From Candidatus Thorarchaeota archaeon (lineage in GTDB: Archaea > Asgardarchaeota > Thorarchaeia > Thorarchaeales > Thorarchaeaceae): a DNA stretch of 8,582 nucleotides. Location: positions 1 to 8,582 of the forward strand of contig JAEORG010000458.1 in NCBI GenBank assembly GCA_016841005.1. Direction: 5' to 3'. The notes under the pieces were generated by a model, which saw only the letters and a program-made list of their open reading frames with translations, did not search any database and was not told the DNA's origin. Below, piece by piece: positions 7,063 to 8,582 of this stretch. A program made the translations under genes and the position numbers. Position 1 is the first letter of the stretch; every line of letters starts with the position of its first letter.

Positions 7063-7145
7063 TCAAGTGTGTTGAGGGTGGTACAGTCACACCCTCAACG
7101 TTATCCTTATGTCCTCTTAGGAATCTCTTTGATTGTGATTCAATC
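7063..7145 (+). other. 83-bp spacer between DUF3160 and peptidase genes
   Basis: This gap holds a strong hairpin (listed separately) and a short GATTG-TGATT-CAATC inverted repeat (7131-7145) directly against the peptidase start codon. No clear Shine-Dalgarno is seen. TTATCCTTAT at 7101-7110 is AT-rich but is not a convincing TATA box. Whether the peptidase is read through from upstream or has its own promoter cannot be decided from the sequence. Confidence 0.5.
7069..7101 (+). terminator. Perfect 10-bp hairpin after the DUF3160 gene
   Basis: GTTGAGGGTG (7071-7080) pairs perfectly with CACCCTCAAC (7090-7099) across a 9-base loop. Two possible G-U pairs extend the stem outward to 7069 and 7101. 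It begins 6 bases after the TAA. The downstream sequence, TTATCCTTATG, is pyrimidine-rich but has no long T run, so it is not a classic intrinsic terminator. It could be a 3'-end stabiliser, a partial terminator that tunes peptidase expression, or a processing site. Confidence 0.4.
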
Positions 7146-8582
7146 ATGCGATATGGGAATCCTTTCCTTACATTAGTTGTTTTGATGTTGGTTGTATCTG
7201 CAATCCCCGCAGGTTCAACTACTAACGTGGATCTAGTATCTTCTCCCATGTCATTAGCAGGTGAAGGTCTAGTAGAAGGAGTACCATATGTCTGGCAAGA
7301 GATGAATGGATTTTGTGCCTGGGCTGCAACATCGATTGCCTTCCAAGCAGCTGGTGTTGATGCAGATTTGCATGATATATTTGCCCTCACCTCTATTGGA
7401 TTCTCATTCGGGTATATTCGATATAATGACACACTGCTGATGTTTCCGGGTGCCCTCTATGACCAAGTTGGACCTGTCGATTTCGTTGCAGATATGTATG
7501 GAGTGAATTATACGCAGTTCATAGCAGACTATACACCTGGGGCTGATCAAGCAAAACAGGTCTGGGAGTCTCAGGGCATTAATGTTGGATTTCTTTCGGG
7601 CGAAACTGATGCTTATAATTTGATGCGTTCTACCATTGACTCTGGATATCCTCTTCTAATCAGTGTTGATCCTATTTGGCTACCTGCACCAGATTATGAT
7701 GTGTTACGAGAATCCGGCGCCTCTGGAGGAGGACATGGCATTCTGATCGTAGGTTACAATGATACCTCAGGTAGTGCAACGATAATTGATCCAGGTGTGG
7801 GCTCCTTTGGGGATAACTTTGGCTACCCTGATGATGGACGTGGGAACTATACAGAAATACTGTACACTGCGCTCAACAATGCGTGGGCTCCAAGATATTA
7901 TATTAGCAGCGTCTTCAAACCTCAAGGAGCTCCTTTGAGCGACAGATCGGATAGACTTGGAATGTTAATTCGTGACAAACTTCTTGGTGTTGGTACAACT
8001 TACTCCCCCTCGGGTACCAATGCATATCTTTGGAGCTATGGAGAAGCAGGTTTCAGGAAGATGGGAAATGATTTCACCCCCAGTGTTCTTCAATCATATC
8101 TCTCAGTGTTTTCGAGCACAATCTTCGACACTCCCGAAGAGGAACAACAATTCAAGTCTACACTCCTTCTGCTTATTGGACTTGGAGCTGAATCAACTAT
8201 TTCATTGCAATATTTGTCCTACAGAACTGCATTGGAAAGACTACCTAAGTTTTTGAATGAAGATTTGAGTACCTTTCTGGATAGTGCAGATGATGCTTTA
8301 CCACACATGGCGGCAATTTCATCGAATGCTACAATGATTTATCCCGGCAATCTCACTGTTCTTGATGCTCCAATCTCTACAACGTTTTTTGACATAAGTC
8401 AAGAATATAACTCTACAGGAGATCTAGAAGTAGCTCTAAATAACCATGCAGCTGAGCTTGCAGAGATATCTGGACATCTTATCGCAATTGCAGACTCATG
8501 GCTTGCTGCCGGAAATGCCCTCGTTGAAATCTGGCCAAACGACCCTCTAGTACTATATGGTCCTTTGATAATCGTCGCAGGG
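7146..8582 (+). CDS. Exported C39/papain-like cysteine peptidase (C-terminus cut by window edge)
   Basis: The frame is open from ATG 7146 to the window edge, 479 residues. The N-terminus (MRYGNPF then a hydrophobic stretch 7-22 ending SAIPAG) is a signal peptide or anchor. The next 200 residues match a papain-fold peptidase of the C39_2 type. VWQEMNGFCAWAA places Gln51 six residues before Cys57, the usual oxyanion-hole/nucleophile spacing. SGGGHGILIVGYND supplies His197, and ATIIDPG supplies Asp215. All expected catalytic residues are therefore present. From about 255 onward the chain is mostly helical and I do not recognise it. Several NxT sequons (NDT, NYT, NAT, NLT, NST) fit an extracellular, glycosylated protein. 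The visible end, GPLIIVAG, looks like the start of a membrane helix. No ABC-transporter domain is visible, so this is not the usual bacteriocin-exporter form of C39. Activity is inferred; the substrate is unknown. Confidence 0.8.
   Translation, partial: MRYGNPFLTLVVLMLVVSAIPAGSTTNVDLVSSPMSLAGEGLVEGVPYVWQEMNGFCAWAATSIAFQAAGVDADLHDIFALTSIGFSFGYIRYNDTLLMFPGALYDQVGPVDFVADMYGVNYTQFIADYTPGADQAKQVWESQGINVGFLSGETDAYNLMRSTIDSGYPLLISVDPIWLPAPDYDVLRESGASGGGHGILIVGYNDTSGSATIIDPGVGSFGDNFGYPDDGRGNYTEILYTALNNAWAPRYYISSVFKPQGAPLSDRSDRLGMLIRDKLLGVGTTYSPSGTNAYLWSYGEAGFRKMGNDFTPSVLQSYLSVFSSTIFDTPEEEQQFKSTLLLLIGLGAESTISLQYLSYRTALERLPKFLNEDLSTFLDSADDALPHMAAISSNATMIYPGNLTVLDAPISTTFFDISQEYNSTGDLEVALNNHAAELAEISGHLIAIADSWLAAGNALVEIWPNDPLVLYGPLIIVAG

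Noticed and set aside
7022..7432. Minus-strand frame of 136 codons
   Set aside because: It is antisense to the signal peptide and catalytic Cys region of the peptidase and crosses the hairpin. The plus-strand reading explains this DNA fully.
7972..8256. Plus-strand frame of 94 codons in another phase
   Set aside because: It is embedded in the longer open peptidase frame and its composition looks like an out-of-frame translation.
1..8582. RiPP biosynthesis cluster (radical SAM/SPASM enzyme plus C39 peptidase)
   Set aside because: The two genes are about 6 kb apart on opposite strands, the peptidase has a signal sequence and no exporter domain, and no precursor peptide is visible. The combination is suggestive but not supported.

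Overview
This window looks like chromosomal DNA from an archaeon. The evidence is AT-leaning base composition, a large surface protein with calcium-type Asp repeats and a cytoplasmic tail, a membrane-tethered winged-helix regulator, many N-glycosylation-type sequons in exported proteins, and a start-site pattern (first genes without a Shine-Dalgarno, downstream operon genes with purine-rich sites) that is common in archaea. The style of the proteins reminds me of Asgard archaea, perhaps Thorarchaeia. That placement is a memory-based impression and has not been tested.

Layout: five genes form two divergent groups around a 119-bp intergenic region (4709-4827). The minus-strand group reads right to left. 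It contains a winged-helix regulator with two C-terminal membrane helices (4708-4250), then after a gap of 9 to 81 bp (depending on start) a roughly 1026-residue membrane-anchored surface protein (ending at 1088), then after 60 bp a radical SAM/SPASM enzyme that runs off the left edge (1027 to beyond 1). The plus-strand group contains an exported DUF3160-family protein (4828-7062), an 83-bp gap with a perfect 10-bp hairpin, and an exported C39/papain-like cysteine peptidase that runs off the right edge (7146 to beyond 8582).

How the genes may work together (inference): the surface protein has a beta-propeller interrupted by two PPC domains, nine Asp-rich repeats, a second membrane helix and a coiled-coil tail in the cytoplasm. 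It could be a sensor or adhesin whose state is passed to the tethered regulator next to it. A cluster of GTACT/AGTAC half-sites directly before the DUF3160 gene is a plausible operator for that regulator, linking the minus-strand operon to the exported DUF3160 protein and possibly the peptidase. The radical SAM enzyme has a complete seven-cysteine SPASM domain and probably modifies a peptide or protein, but no small precursor peptide is visible here.

No rRNA, tRNA, CRISPR array, transposon or integrase is visible. Every gap longer than 50 bp is described below; none exceeds 300 bp.
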